From Clostridia bacterium (GTDB lineage Bacteria > Bacillota > Clostridia > Christensenellales > UBA1242), in the NCBI GenBank assembly GCA_900766395.1, contig CAAFWB010000009.1:1-6476 (forward strand): 6,476 nt of DNA, read 5' to 3'. The notes under the pieces are model-generated. The model saw only the letters and a program-made list of their open reading frames with translations. It was not told where the DNA came from and did no database searches. Below, in pieces: positions 1 to 5,610 of this stretch. Both the position numbers and the translations under genes were made by a program. Each line of letters opens with the position of its first letter. The stretch's first letter is position 1.

Positions 1-18
1 ACGACGCTCTTCCGATCT
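1..18 (+). other. Untrimmed Illumina adapter at contig edge (not genomic)
   Basis: These 18 bases, acgacgctcttccgatct, are identical to the last 18 bases of the Illumina TruSeq universal adapter / read 1 primer site. They run directly into the rpsH coding sequence. They happen to stay in frame, reading TTLFRS, which does not look like S8, where the residues just before KGIMTD are normally of the type ISTS. The final TCT could also be the expected Ser codon, so the genomic boundary is uncertain by up to three bases. This is an assembly or trimming artefact and should be masked. Confidence 0.97.
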
Positions 19-90
19 AAAGGAATTATGACCGACAAGAAGGCACGTGCTCAAAAAGTGGGCGGCGAAGTGCTTTGCTATGTGTGGTAA
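19..90 (+). CDS. rpsH: 30S ribosomal protein S8, C-terminal fragment
   Basis: S8 is a primary 16S rRNA-binding protein of the small-subunit platform, and in E. coli it also acts as translational repressor of the spc operon. Only the last 23 codons are genomic here. They read KGIMTDKKAR, then GGEVLCYVW and a TAA stop at 88-90, which is the classic S8 C-terminus (GIMTD followed by GGEVLxYxW). The 5' part is missing because the contig begins here with adapter sequence, not because the gene is broken; the open frame reaches base 1 only through the adapter. It is followed after 12 nt by rplF, as expected in the spc operon. Identification rests on the short but highly diagnostic tail and on the gene order. 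Confidence 0.93.
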   Translation, partial: KGIMTDKKARAQKVGGEVLCYVW

Positions 91-102
91 TAGGAGGAAA
101 TT

Positions 103-654
103 ATGTCAAGAATAGGTAGAAATCCAATCCATATCCCACAAGGCGTTAAGGTTGAAGTTGACGACAAAAATGTTGTCACAGTCACAGGTCCTTTGGGAAC
201 ATTGACACAAAAAGTTGATGACGTTATCACAGTTAATCAACACGATGGAGTTGTTGTGCTTACAAGAGCAAACGACAACAATGATGTCAAAGCAAAACAT
301 GGCCTTTATAGAGCACTAATCAACTCAATGGTCGAAGGTGTTTCAAAGGGATTTTCAAAATCTCTCACAGTCAGTGGAGTTGGTTATAAACTCAACAAAC
401 AAGGCAACAAACTCACAATGAATATTGGACTCAGTCATCCAGTTGAAATTGTTGAAGTTCCTGGAATTACAATTGAAGTTCCAGCGGCAACAGAAATCAA
501 GATCTCGGGAATTGATAAACAACTTGTTGGTCAATTCGCAGCAATGATCAGAGATAAAAAACCTGTTGAACCATATCATGGATATGGAATCAGATACAAA
601 GACGAAGTTGTTATCCTCAAACAAGGAAAAGCAGCTGGTAAAGGCAAAAAGTAA
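103..654 (+). CDS. rplF: 50S ribosomal protein L6
   Basis: L6 binds 23S rRNA near the sarcin-ricin loop and the factor-binding site of the large subunit. The 183-residue product has the usual family length. It begins MSRIGRNPI, carries two similar alpha/beta domains (roughly residues 1-82 and 83-183), and shows the family segment around GLYRALINSMVEGV (67-80), GVGYK (92-96) and the C-terminal signature PYHGYGIRY (157-165). It ends in a basic tail (GKAAGKGKK). The ATG is preceded by a perfect AGGAGG at 92-97 with a 5-nt spacer, and the start agrees with the family N-terminus. It lies 12 nt after rpsH and 13 nt before rplR, clearly within one transcript. Nothing unusual was seen. Confidence 0.98.
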   Translation: MSRIGRNPIHIPQGVKVEVDDKNVVTVTGPLGTLTQKVDDVITVNQHDGVVVLTRANDNNDVKAKHGLYRALINSMVEGVSKGFSKSLTVSGVGYKLNKQGNKLTMNIGLSHPVEIVEVPGITIEVPAATEIKISGIDKQLVGQFAAMIRDKKPVEPYHGYGIRYKDEVVILKQGKAAGKGKK

Positions 655-667
655 GGAGGTATGAAAA

Positions 668-1036
668 ATGATTAACAAAACAGATAAAAATGCAAATAGA
701 ACAAAACGTCATTTCAGAGTTAGAAACAAAGTTTCTGGAACCTCCGCTTGCCCAAGACTCAACGTCTATAGAAGTTTGAACGGCATCTATGCTCAAGTCA
801 TTGATGACCAAAAAGGAATTACACTTGCAAGTGCTTCAACACTTGACAAAGAAATTTCTGAAAAATCTAAAGAACTCAACAAAACAGAACAAGCAAAACT
901 TGTTGGAACTCTTGTTGCAGAGCGTGCAAAAGCCAAAGGTGTTGAAAATGTTGTTTTCGACCGTGGCGGATATGCTTACACTGGCAGAGTAAAAGCTTTG
1001 GCAGACGGCGCAAGAGAAGCTGGTTTGGTGTTCTAG
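668..1036 (+). CDS. rplR: 50S ribosomal protein L18
   Basis: L18 binds 5S rRNA and helps dock it into the central protuberance of the large subunit. The 122-residue product has the normal length, with a basic N-terminus (RTKRHFRVRNKV, residues 11-22), the core RLNVYRS (30-36), IYAQVIDD (40-47) and LASAST (53-58), and the conserved C-terminus FDRGGYAYTGRVKALADGAR (97-116). The start at 668 is supported by AAGGAGG at 653-659, which overlaps the rplF stop, and by the family N-terminus MINK. An ATG at 661 sits one base after the Shine-Dalgarno sequence, opens only a four-codon frame and is too close to be used. The stop codon TAG overlaps the Shine-Dalgarno sequence of rpsE. Confidence 0.98.
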   Translation: MINKTDKNANRTKRHFRVRNKVSGTSACPRLNVYRSLNGIYAQVIDDQKGITLASASTLDKEISEKSKELNKTEQAKLVGTLVAERAKAKGVENVVFDRGGYAYTGRVKALADGAREAGLVF

Positions 1037-1045
1037 GAGGAAGAA

Positions 1046-1588
1046 ATGGCAAATTTAGACGAAGTTAAAAAAGAAAGAAAAAATAACGAAAGAAGAAGAG
1101 AACCAAGACGCGAAGAGAGCGATATTGAAAAATCACTCGTTTGCGTTCGCCGTGTCACAAAAGTTGTTAAAGGTGGCAGAACAATGAGATTTTCAGCACT
1201 CGTTGTTGTTGGTGACAAAAAAGGTTCTGTTGGACTTGGAATCGGCAAAGCTGGTGAAGTTCCAAACGCTATTGAAAAAGCAACTCAAAATGCCAAGAAG
1301 AACATGAAAAAAATCAACATTCTTGGAACAACCATTCCTCATGAGGCTGAAGGAAAATTCGGAACAAGCAGAGTTCTTCTTCTCCCAGCAAAAGAAGGAA
1401 CTGGTGTTATCGCAGGCGGTTCTTGCCGTTCAGTTATTGAACTTGCTGGAATCAAAGATATTGTTACAAAGATCCACGGATCAACAAACAAAATCAACTG
1501 CGTAAAAGCAACCGTTAATGGTTTGACATCAATTATGACAAAAGAACAAATCGCTGCTCGTCGTGGCGTTTCTGTTGAGTCATTATAG
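1046..1588 (+). CDS. rpsE: 30S ribosomal protein S5
   Basis: S5 sits at the mRNA entry side of the small subunit and contributes to decoding accuracy and mRNA unwinding. The 180-residue protein has a highly charged N-terminal extension (KKERKNNERRREPRREE, residues 8-24). The double-stranded RNA-binding-like domain follows, with FSALVVVGDKKGSVGLGIGK (49-68) and EVPNAIEKA (71-79). The C-terminal domain contains GTGVIAGGSCRSVIELAGIK (118-137) and KIHGSTNKINCVKAT (142-156). AGGAGG at 1035-1040 overlaps the rplR stop and has a 5-nt spacer to the ATG. It is slightly longer than the E. coli protein (166 residues) because of the charged N-terminus, which is common in Bacillota. rpmD follows after 11 nt. 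Confidence 0.98.
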   Translation: MANLDEVKKERKNNERRREPRREESDIEKSLVCVRRVTKVVKGGRTMRFSALVVVGDKKGSVGLGIGKAGEVPNAIEKATQNAKKNMKKINILGTTIPHEAEGKFGTSRVLLLPAKEGTGVIAGGSCRSVIELAGIKDIVTKIHGSTNKINCVKATVNGLTSIMTKEQIAARRGVSVESL

Positions 1589-1599
1589 GAAGGTGCAAA

Positions 1600-1797
1600 A
1601 TGGCTAAAAAAGAAACTCCAAAAATGCTTAAAGTAACTTGGGTTAGAAGCACAATTGGATATAACAAAAAACAAGCAAAAATTATCCATGCACTCGGCTT
1701 TAAGAAATTAAATACAACAAAACTTTTGCCAGACAACGAATGTATTAGAGGAAGTTTGTTCCTTGTTAAACATTTGGTCAATGTGGAAGAAGAGTAG
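1600..1797 (+). CDS. rpmD: 50S ribosomal protein L30
   Basis: L30 is a small ferredoxin-like-fold protein of the large subunit, normally encoded between S5 and L15 as here. The 65-residue product shows LKVTWVRSTIGYNKKQ (10-25), ALGFKKLN (31-38), and the C-terminal block DNECIRGSLFLVKHLVNVEE (45-64), matching the family pattern of DNxxxRGxLxxVxHLVxVEE. It is a few residues longer than the usual 59-60 because of the extra MAKKETPK at the N-terminus. An internal ATG at 1624 would give a shorter form but has no upstream Shine-Dalgarno sequence, whereas the chosen ATG has a purine-rich AGGAAGGTG at 1587-1595. That ribosome binding site is the least canonical in the first half of the window. Confidence 0.96.
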   Translation: MAKKETPKMLKVTWVRSTIGYNKKQAKIIHALGFKKLNTTKLLPDNECIRGSLFLVKHLVNVEEE

Positions 1798-1805
1798 GAG
1801 GAAAT

Positions 1806-2252
1806 ATGGAATTACAAAATTTATCTCCAGCACCTAATTCAAAACCAAAATCATTCCGCCGTGGTCGTGGAATTGGTAGTGGACTTGGAAAAACAAGTGG
1901 CGCAGGACACAAAGGACAAAACGCTCGTTCAGGCGGAGGAGTTAGACCTGGATTCGAAGGCGGACAACTTCCACTCATTCGTCGCATTCCAATCAGAGGT
2001 TTCAACAATTACAACTTTGATAAAGTTTATGCAACAGTTAATGTTGGTGACCTTGACATCTTTGACGAGAACACAGTTATCACCGCTGAACTTTTGTATC
2101 AAACAAGAGTTATTGGCAAAATGCAACCATATGGCTTAAAAGTTTTGGGTGGAGGAGAACTCACAAAACCACTCGTTGTGAAAGCAAACAAATTCACAGC
2201 TTCAGCAATTGAAAAAATCGAAAAAGCCGGCGGTAAAGTTGAGGTGATTTAA
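1806..2252 (+). CDS. rplO: 50S ribosomal protein L15
   Basis: L15 is a late-assembling large-subunit protein whose glycine- and arginine-rich N-terminal extension threads through 23S rRNA. The 148-residue product begins MELQNLSPAPNSK and carries the typical extension RRGRGIGSGLGKTSGAGHKG (18-37), then GGGVRPGFEGGQLPLIRRIP (43-62). Its globular C-terminal domain includes VLGGGELTKPLVVKANKFTA (113-132) and ends GGKVEVI. AGGAGG at 1796-1801 overlaps the rpmD stop codon with a 4-nt spacer. Its own stop TAA (2250-2252) shares its last base with the secY start codon, so the two genes are probably translationally coupled. Confidence 0.98.
   Translation: MELQNLSPAPNSKPKSFRRGRGIGSGLGKTSGAGHKGQNARSGGGVRPGFEGGQLPLIRRIPIRGFNNYNFDKVYATVNVGDLDIFDENTVITAELLYQTRVIGKMQPYGLKVLGGGELTKPLVVKANKFTASAIEKIEKAGGKVEVI
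2241..2248 (+). promoter_or_regulatory. secY ribosome binding site inside the rplO 3' end
   Basis: GAGGTGAT (2241-2248) matches eight consecutive positions of the canonical anti-Shine-Dalgarno complement AAGGAGGTGATCC and lies three bases before the secY ATG at 2252. Because it overlaps the last rplO codons and the genes share one base (TAATG), ribosomes finishing L15 can re-initiate directly on secY. The extended GTGAT pairing is unlike the AGGAGG-type sites elsewhere in the window. Confidence 0.75.
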
Positions 2253-3550
2253 TGTTTAAGAAGTTGATAGAAGCATTCAAAATAAAAGAAGTGAGAATAA
2301 AAATTATTTTAACTCTCGTTCTTTTGTTGGTTTTTAGATTTGGTTCGATGCTTCCAATACCATTGATTGACAAATCGGTATTTGCGAGCGCAACCAGCGG
2401 TTCAAACTCCTTTTTGGGACTTTTGAACTCCATTAGTGGTGGTGCACTTTCGAATGGAGCTTTTCTTGCTCTTGGTGTCACACCATATATCAACGCTTCC
2501 ATCATCATGCAACTTCTTGCCGTTGCTATTCCTAGTCTTGAAAGACTTGGCAAGCAAGGGGAAGAAGGAAGAAAAAAAATCAATATGTATACAAGAATTT
2601 GCGCATTAGTTTTGGCTGTTGCTCAAGCAGTTGGAATTGTTGTTGCTTATTCAAATTCAATCAGACCTGACTATTTGTGGGAAGGCGCTCCACTTTGGCT
2701 TGCAGCATCAATTGTTGTTGTAATCCTCATAGCTGGTGGAATGTTCACAGTTTGGCTTGGTGAAAGAATTACTGACCTCGGAATTGGCAACGGATTATCA
2801 CTTTTGATTTTTGTTGGAATTCTCTCTTCAGCTGGTTCATCACTCATTGCAACAATCGCACAAATCAAAAACGATGTGACAGTTATTTGGGACCTTGTTA
2901 TATTTGCTGTTGCTTTGATTGTTATATTTGGACTTATCGTATTTGTTGATATGTCGGAGCGTAAAGTTCCAGTCCAATATGCAAAACAAATCAAAGGCAG
3001 AAAAATGTATGGCGGACAAAACACACATATTCCAATCAGAGTTAATGCTGGTGGAGTTATGCCAATCATTTTCGCTTCAGCACTTCTCACATTCCCACAA
3101 CTCATCATCAGCATCTTCTGGCCAAATTCAAGTGCAATGGCTTGGTATAATGAATGGCTCGGAGCAGGGTCATGGATTAACATTGTGCTCACTGCAATAT
3201 TGATTTTGTTCTTTGCTTACTTCTATGCACAAATCACATTCAATCCAGAGGACATTTCAAAACAAATTCAACAAAATGGCGGATTTATTCCTGGAATTAG
3301 ACCTGGAAGACCAACCGCTGACTACCTTAAAACAATAAACAACAGAATCACACTCTTCGGAGCAATATTCTTGGCGTTTATCGCCCTTATTCCAAACCTT
3401 GTGTTCAAAGGAATCTGGGGAACATCGGGTTCACTTGTTAATGCGTTCAGTGCAACAGGACTTCTTATCGTTGTTTCGTGCGCACTCGAATTCGACAAAC
3501 AACTTGATGCACAACTTCTCATGAAAAATTACAGAGGATTTTTGAGGTAA
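2252..3550 (+). CDS. secY: Protein translocase subunit SecY
   Basis: SecY forms the protein-conducting channel of the Sec system in the cytoplasmic membrane, working with SecE, SecG and the ATPase SecA. The 432-residue product has the normal length and ten hydrophobic segments at about residues 17-37, 70-92 (after the plug region near 52-66), 113-133, 147-168, 180-202, 211-232, 266-290, 307-329, 364-386 and 394-412. Family motifs visible are LGVTPYINASIIMQLL (74-89), ERITDLGIGNG (171-181), the cytoplasmic loop with SERKVPVQYAK (235-245), the SecA/ribosome-contact loop with PGIRPGRPT (347-355), and the tail QLLMKNYRGFLR. The start is fixed by the 1-nt overlap with rplO and the strong site GAGGTGAT. 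adk follows after one base. Export genes in the spc operon are the norm across bacteria. Confidence 0.98.
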   Translation: MFKKLIEAFKIKEVRIKIILTLVLLLVFRFGSMLPIPLIDKSVFASATSGSNSFLGLLNSISGGALSNGAFLALGVTPYINASIIMQLLAVAIPSLERLGKQGEEGRKKINMYTRICALVLAVAQAVGIVVAYSNSIRPDYLWEGAPLWLAASIVVVILIAGGMFTVWLGERITDLGIGNGLSLLIFVGILSSAGSSLIATIAQIKNDVTVIWDLVIFAVALIVIFGLIVFVDMSERKVPVQYAKQIKGRKMYGGQNTHIPIRVNAGGVMPIIFASALLTFPQLIISIFWPNSSAMAWYNEWLGAGSWINIVLTAILILFFAYFYAQITFNPEDISKQIQQNGGFIPGIRPGRPTADYLKTINNRITLFGAIFLAFIALIPNLVFKGIWGTSGSLVNAFSATGLLIVVSCALEFDKQLDAQLLMKNYRGFLR

Positions 3551-3551
3551 T

Positions 3552-4184
3552 ATGAAATTAGTTTTGATTGGCGCTCCAGGAAGCGGAAAAGGAACACTTG
3601 CAGGTCTTCTTAAATCCAAATATGGTTGGCTTCATATTTCAACGGGGGATATTCTTCGAGATGAAATCACGAAACAAACCGAAATTGGACAAGTTGCAAA
3701 AGACTTGATTGAAAATGGCAATTTTGTTCCAGACCAATTGATTACAAAAATGGTGGAAAATCGTCTTGAAAAAGATGATGCGAAAGCTGGATTTATTCTT
3801 GACGGTTTTCCAAGAACCATAAATCAGTTCAATTCAATGCAAGGACACATTGAAATTGACAAAGCAATTTATCTTGATACTGACGAAGATGTTATCATCA
3901 ATCGTTTGACGTCAAGAATTCAATGTCCAAAATGCAAAGAAGTTTACTCCACACGAACACACTCGCTTGACGTATGTTCAAAATGCGGAGAAAAACTTAT
4001 AGTCCGAAAAGACGACAATCTTGAAAGCATCAAACATAGGCTTGAAGTTTATGAAAACGAAACAAAGCCAATCGTTGATTGTTTTCGAAAAGAGAACAAA
4101 CTTCTTGATATTTCTGGAAATCTGTCGCCCGATGAAACTTTGATACTCGTTGAACGAGCACTTGGACTTGGGGAGGAAAAATGA
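3552..4184 (+). CDS. adk: Adenylate kinase, zinc-lid (long) type with shortened lid
   Basis: Adk catalyses ATP + AMP = 2 ADP in the cytoplasm. The 210-residue enzyme shows the P-loop GAPGSGKGT (7-15), the AMP-site segment STGDILRDE (30-38), DGFPRT (84-89), and the arginines expected for phosphate binding: R35, R88, R118, R122, R152 and R163. The lid holds four cysteines (C125, C128, C142, C145), the arrangement that binds structural zinc in Gram-positive adenylate kinases. The lid is odd: 13 residues separate the two cysteine pairs, where B. subtilis has 16 by my recollection, and the usual FNPPK segment is absent. GAGG (3544-3547) at the end of secY serves as a closely spaced ribosome binding site, one base separating the genes. 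The 3' end overlaps map by four bases (ATGA). Catalytic activity is expected since all core residues are present. Confidence 0.97.
   Translation: MKLVLIGAPGSGKGTLAGLLKSKYGWLHISTGDILRDEITKQTEIGQVAKDLIENGNFVPDQLITKMVENRLEKDDAKAGFILDGFPRTINQFNSMQGHIEIDKAIYLDTDEDVIINRLTSRIQCPKCKEVYSTRTHSLDVCSKCGEKLIVRKDDNLESIKHRLEVYENETKPIVDCFRKENKLLDISGNLSPDETLILVERALGLGEEK
4171..4176 (+). promoter_or_regulatory. map ribosome binding site inside the adk 3' end
   Basis: GGGAGG (4171-4176) lies four bases before the map ATG (4181) and within the last codons of adk. Together with the ATGA overlap of start and stop codons it fixes the map start and indicates translational coupling from adk to map. Confidence 0.75.
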
Positions 4185-4921
4185 TAACAAAAACACCTGC
4201 AGAAATCGTTTTGATGCGAAAGGCGGGAAGAATTGTTAGAGATGCACTAAACTATGCGAAAACTTTGGTGCGCCCAGGAATAACAACTCGTGAACTCGAT
4301 GAAGAAATTTCAAAGTTTATCGAAAATCAAGGAGCTTCACTCCCTTGCAAAGGTTATGAGGGTTATCCCGCTGGAACTTGCATTTCGGTTAACGAAGTGG
4401 TTGTTCATGGAATTCCTGGCGACCTTGTGCTTCGCGAAGGTGACATCGTCAGCATCGACCTGGTGGCTTCATACAAGGGTTATTGCGGAGATGCGACAAG
4501 AACTTTTGGGGTGGGCAAAATCTCGCCACAAAAACAACGTCTTATTGATGTGACAGAAAATTGTTTCTTTGAGGCAATCAAAAATCTCAAAGCGGGAATG
4601 AGAATTGGTGACATCTCATCTGCCGTTCAAAAGTGTGCAGAAAGTCACGGATACTCAGTTGTTAGAGAACTTTGCGGTCATGGCATCGGCAAAAATATGC
4701 ACGAAGATCCTTGTGTTCCAAACTATGGACGAGCAGGGAATGGACCAGTGATAAAAGCAAACAGTTGTCTCGCGATTGAGCCAATGATTAACATGGGAAA
4801 GAAAGACATTTGGCTTTCAAGCGATGGTTGGACAGTCTCAACAAGAGATGGACTTCCAGCAGCCCATTATGAAAACACTGTGCTTGTCACTGAAAATGGT
4901 GTGGAAATTCTAACACTTTGA
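4181..4921 (+). CDS. map: Methionine aminopeptidase, type I
   Basis: Map removes the initiator methionine from nascent proteins after deformylation, acting at the ribosomal tunnel exit. The 246-residue protein is the short type Ia form without an N-terminal zinc-finger or linker extension. The five metal ligands of the pita-bread fold are all present: D93 (SIDL), D104 (GDATRTF), H167 (CGHGIG), E200 (IEPM) and E231 (HYENT). Substrate-contacting histidines are H76 (VVVHGIP) and H174 (NMHEDP). The usual opening segment is also seen, MRKAGRIVRDAL (12-23). The start overlaps the adk stop (ATGA), with GGAGG four bases upstream. A KOW-domain gene follows after 7 nt. The location in the secY-adk-map-infA run is typical of Bacillota. 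Confidence 0.98.
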   Translation: MITKTPAEIVLMRKAGRIVRDALNYAKTLVRPGITTRELDEEISKFIENQGASLPCKGYEGYPAGTCISVNEVVVHGIPGDLVLREGDIVSIDLVASYKGYCGDATRTFGVGKISPQKQRLIDVTENCFFEAIKNLKAGMRIGDISSAVQKCAESHGYSVVRELCGHGIGKNMHEDPCVPNYGRAGNGPVIKANSCLAIEPMINMGKKDIWLSSDGWTVSTRDGLPAAHYENTVLVTENGVEILTL

Positions 4922-4928
4922 GGAGTCT

Positions 4929-5198
4929 ATGCAAGAATTTAAAGTCGGAGATTTGGTTGTTTCAACAGCGGGTCACGACATGGGGCAGTTCTATGTGATT
5001 GTTGAAATCCTTGACAAAAACTATGTTGCACTTGCTGATGGCAAAAACAAGCCAATCACTTCACCAAAGAAGAAAAAAATCAAACATATTTTGTCGCTTG
5101 GACAAAAAGATGATGATTTTGAAGAAAAAATCTCGCAGAAAGATGTTGACAGCAACGCGTATATCAAAAAAATTCTAAAAAATTTTGAAAATTCTTAA
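4929..5198 (+). CDS. Small KOW-domain protein, L14e-like, putative RNA-binding
   Basis: This 89-residue protein has an N-terminal KOW-type segment, roughly residues 5-36 (FKVGDLVVSTAGHDMGQFYV, then IVEILDKNYVALADG). It resembles the start of archaeal/eukaryotic ribosomal protein L14e. A basic patch PKKKKIKH (46-53) and a charged tail beginning QKDDDFEEK (59-67) follow. Proteins of this kind are encoded between map and infA in many Bacillota, including Clostridia, and are annotated as KOW-domain RNA-binding or L14E/L6E/L27E-like proteins. Their exact role is, as far as I know, not established. The position among translation genes and the basic patch suggest binding to RNA or the ribosome, which is inference. 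The start is supported by GAGGAG (4920-4925), overlapping the map stop, though the spacer is only 3 nt. infA follows after 12 nt. Confidence 0.88.
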   Translation: MQEFKVGDLVVSTAGHDMGQFYVIVEILDKNYVALADGKNKPITSPKKKKIKHILSLGQKDDDFEEKISQKDVDSNAYIKKILKNFENS

Positions 5199-5210
5199 AA
5201 AGGAGATTGT

Positions 5211-5432
5211 ATGTCGAAAGAAGATGTGATAGAATTTGACGGGGTGGTGGAAGAAGTTCTGCCAAACACGACATTTAAAGTCCGACTTTCCAATGGGCAT
5301 TTAATAACTGCCTACATTTCTGGGAAACTCAGACTTCACTACATCAAAATCTTTGCCGGTGATAAAGTCCGCATTGAAATGAGTCCATACGACTTGTCAA
5401 AAGGAAGAATCACATGGCGTGACAAAGCATAA
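5211..5432 (+). CDS. infA: Translation initiation factor IF-1
   Basis: IF-1 occupies the A site of the 30S subunit during initiation and supports IF-2 and IF-3. The 73-residue product is a single OB-fold with the family landmarks MSKEDVIEFDGVVEE (1-15), LPNTTFKVRLSNGH (17-30), ISGKLRLHYIKI (36-47), GDKVRIEMSPYDL (50-62) and GRITWR (65-70). The C-terminus ends RDKA where many relatives end in RYK or RYKR, and a Trp replaces the usual Tyr of GRITYR; neither change suggests loss of function. AAGGAG at 5200-5205 lies 5 nt before the ATG. The placement between the KOW gene and rpmJ is standard for Bacillota. Confidence 0.98.
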   Translation: MSKEDVIEFDGVVEEVLPNTTFKVRLSNGHLITAYISGKLRLHYIKIFAGDKVRIEMSPYDLSKGRITWRDKA

Positions 5433-5445
5433 AAGGAGAAAAGTT

Positions 5446-5562
5446 ATGAAAGTTTCAGCTTCTGTTAAACCAAGATGCAATGGATGCAAAGTAATCAAAC
5501 GCGAAGGTAAAGTTATGGTTATTTGCTCAAAAGACAAAAGTCACAAACAAGTTCAAGGCTAA
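5446..5562 (+). CDS. rpmJ: 50S ribosomal protein L36, zinc-binding form
   Basis: L36 is the smallest large-subunit protein and sits near the GTPase-associated region of 23S rRNA. The 38-codon gene reads MKVSASVKPRCNGCKVIKRE, then GKVMVIC and a tail ending HKQVQG, with a TAA stop at 5560-5562. This is the cysteine-containing (C+) form. The expected zinc ligands are C11, C14, C27 and H33. The usual protein has 37 residues with the His at position 32, so one residue is inserted between C27 and the His. AAAAGGAGA (5431-5439) lies 6 nt before the ATG. This is the last gene before the only long gap in the window. Confidence 0.96.
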   Translation: MKVSASVKPRCNGCKVIKREGKVMVICSKDKSHKQVQG

Positions 5563-5568
5563 AATTTG

Positions 5569-5610
5569 AAAAATCTCGCAGCGGAGGCGGCTGGGTGAGT
5601 TTTTTGTTTT
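5569..5610 (+). terminator. Possible intrinsic terminator or attenuator after rpmJ
   Basis: A stem can be drawn with CAGC (5579-5582) pairing GCTG (5590-5593) around the 7-nt loop GGAGGCG. Outward there is a G-T wobble with a two-G bulge (5594-5595), then CTC (5575-5577) pairing GAG (5597-5599), a T-T mismatch, and AAAAA (5569-5573) pairing TTTTT (5601-5605). TTTTTTGTTTT follows the GC part, as in a Rho-independent terminator. The bulge and short 4-bp top helix make it weak, so partial termination or an unrelated palindromic element is as likely. The A-tract on the left also makes it terminator-like on the minus strand. Confidence 0.42.

Noticed and set aside
661..675. Four-codon mini-frame ATG-AAA-AAT-GAT-TAA overlapping the rplR start, considered as a leader peptide
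   Set aside because: The ATG is only one base after the Shine-Dalgarno sequence, too close for initiation. The rplR ATG at 668 has ideal spacing and the family N-terminus.
355..678. 107-codon minus-strand open frame opposite rplF
   Set aside because: Low-complexity, Phe/Cys/Asn-rich translation typical of antisense reading of a lysine- and valine-rich gene.
1600..1626. Internal ATG at 1624 as the true rpmD start, giving the usual shorter L30
   Set aside because: No Shine-Dalgarno sequence precedes it, whereas the ATG at 1600 follows AGGAAGGTG at a normal distance. Short N-terminal extensions of L30 are plausible.
2194..2583. 129-codon minus-strand open frame across rplO/secY
   Set aside because: Antisense shadow of two clearly real genes, with no family resemblance.
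2671..3192. 173-codon open frame on the minus strand inside secY
   Set aside because: It lies wholly antisense to an intact SecY, has no good ribosome binding site that I can see and no recognisable domain. Long antisense frames are common opposite genes of this codon composition.
5566..5594. TTGAAA at 5566 as the -35 of a + strand promoter for rpsM
   Set aside because: The position 17 nt downstream reads GGCTGG, nothing like a -10 box, and other + strand combinations in the gap are no better.
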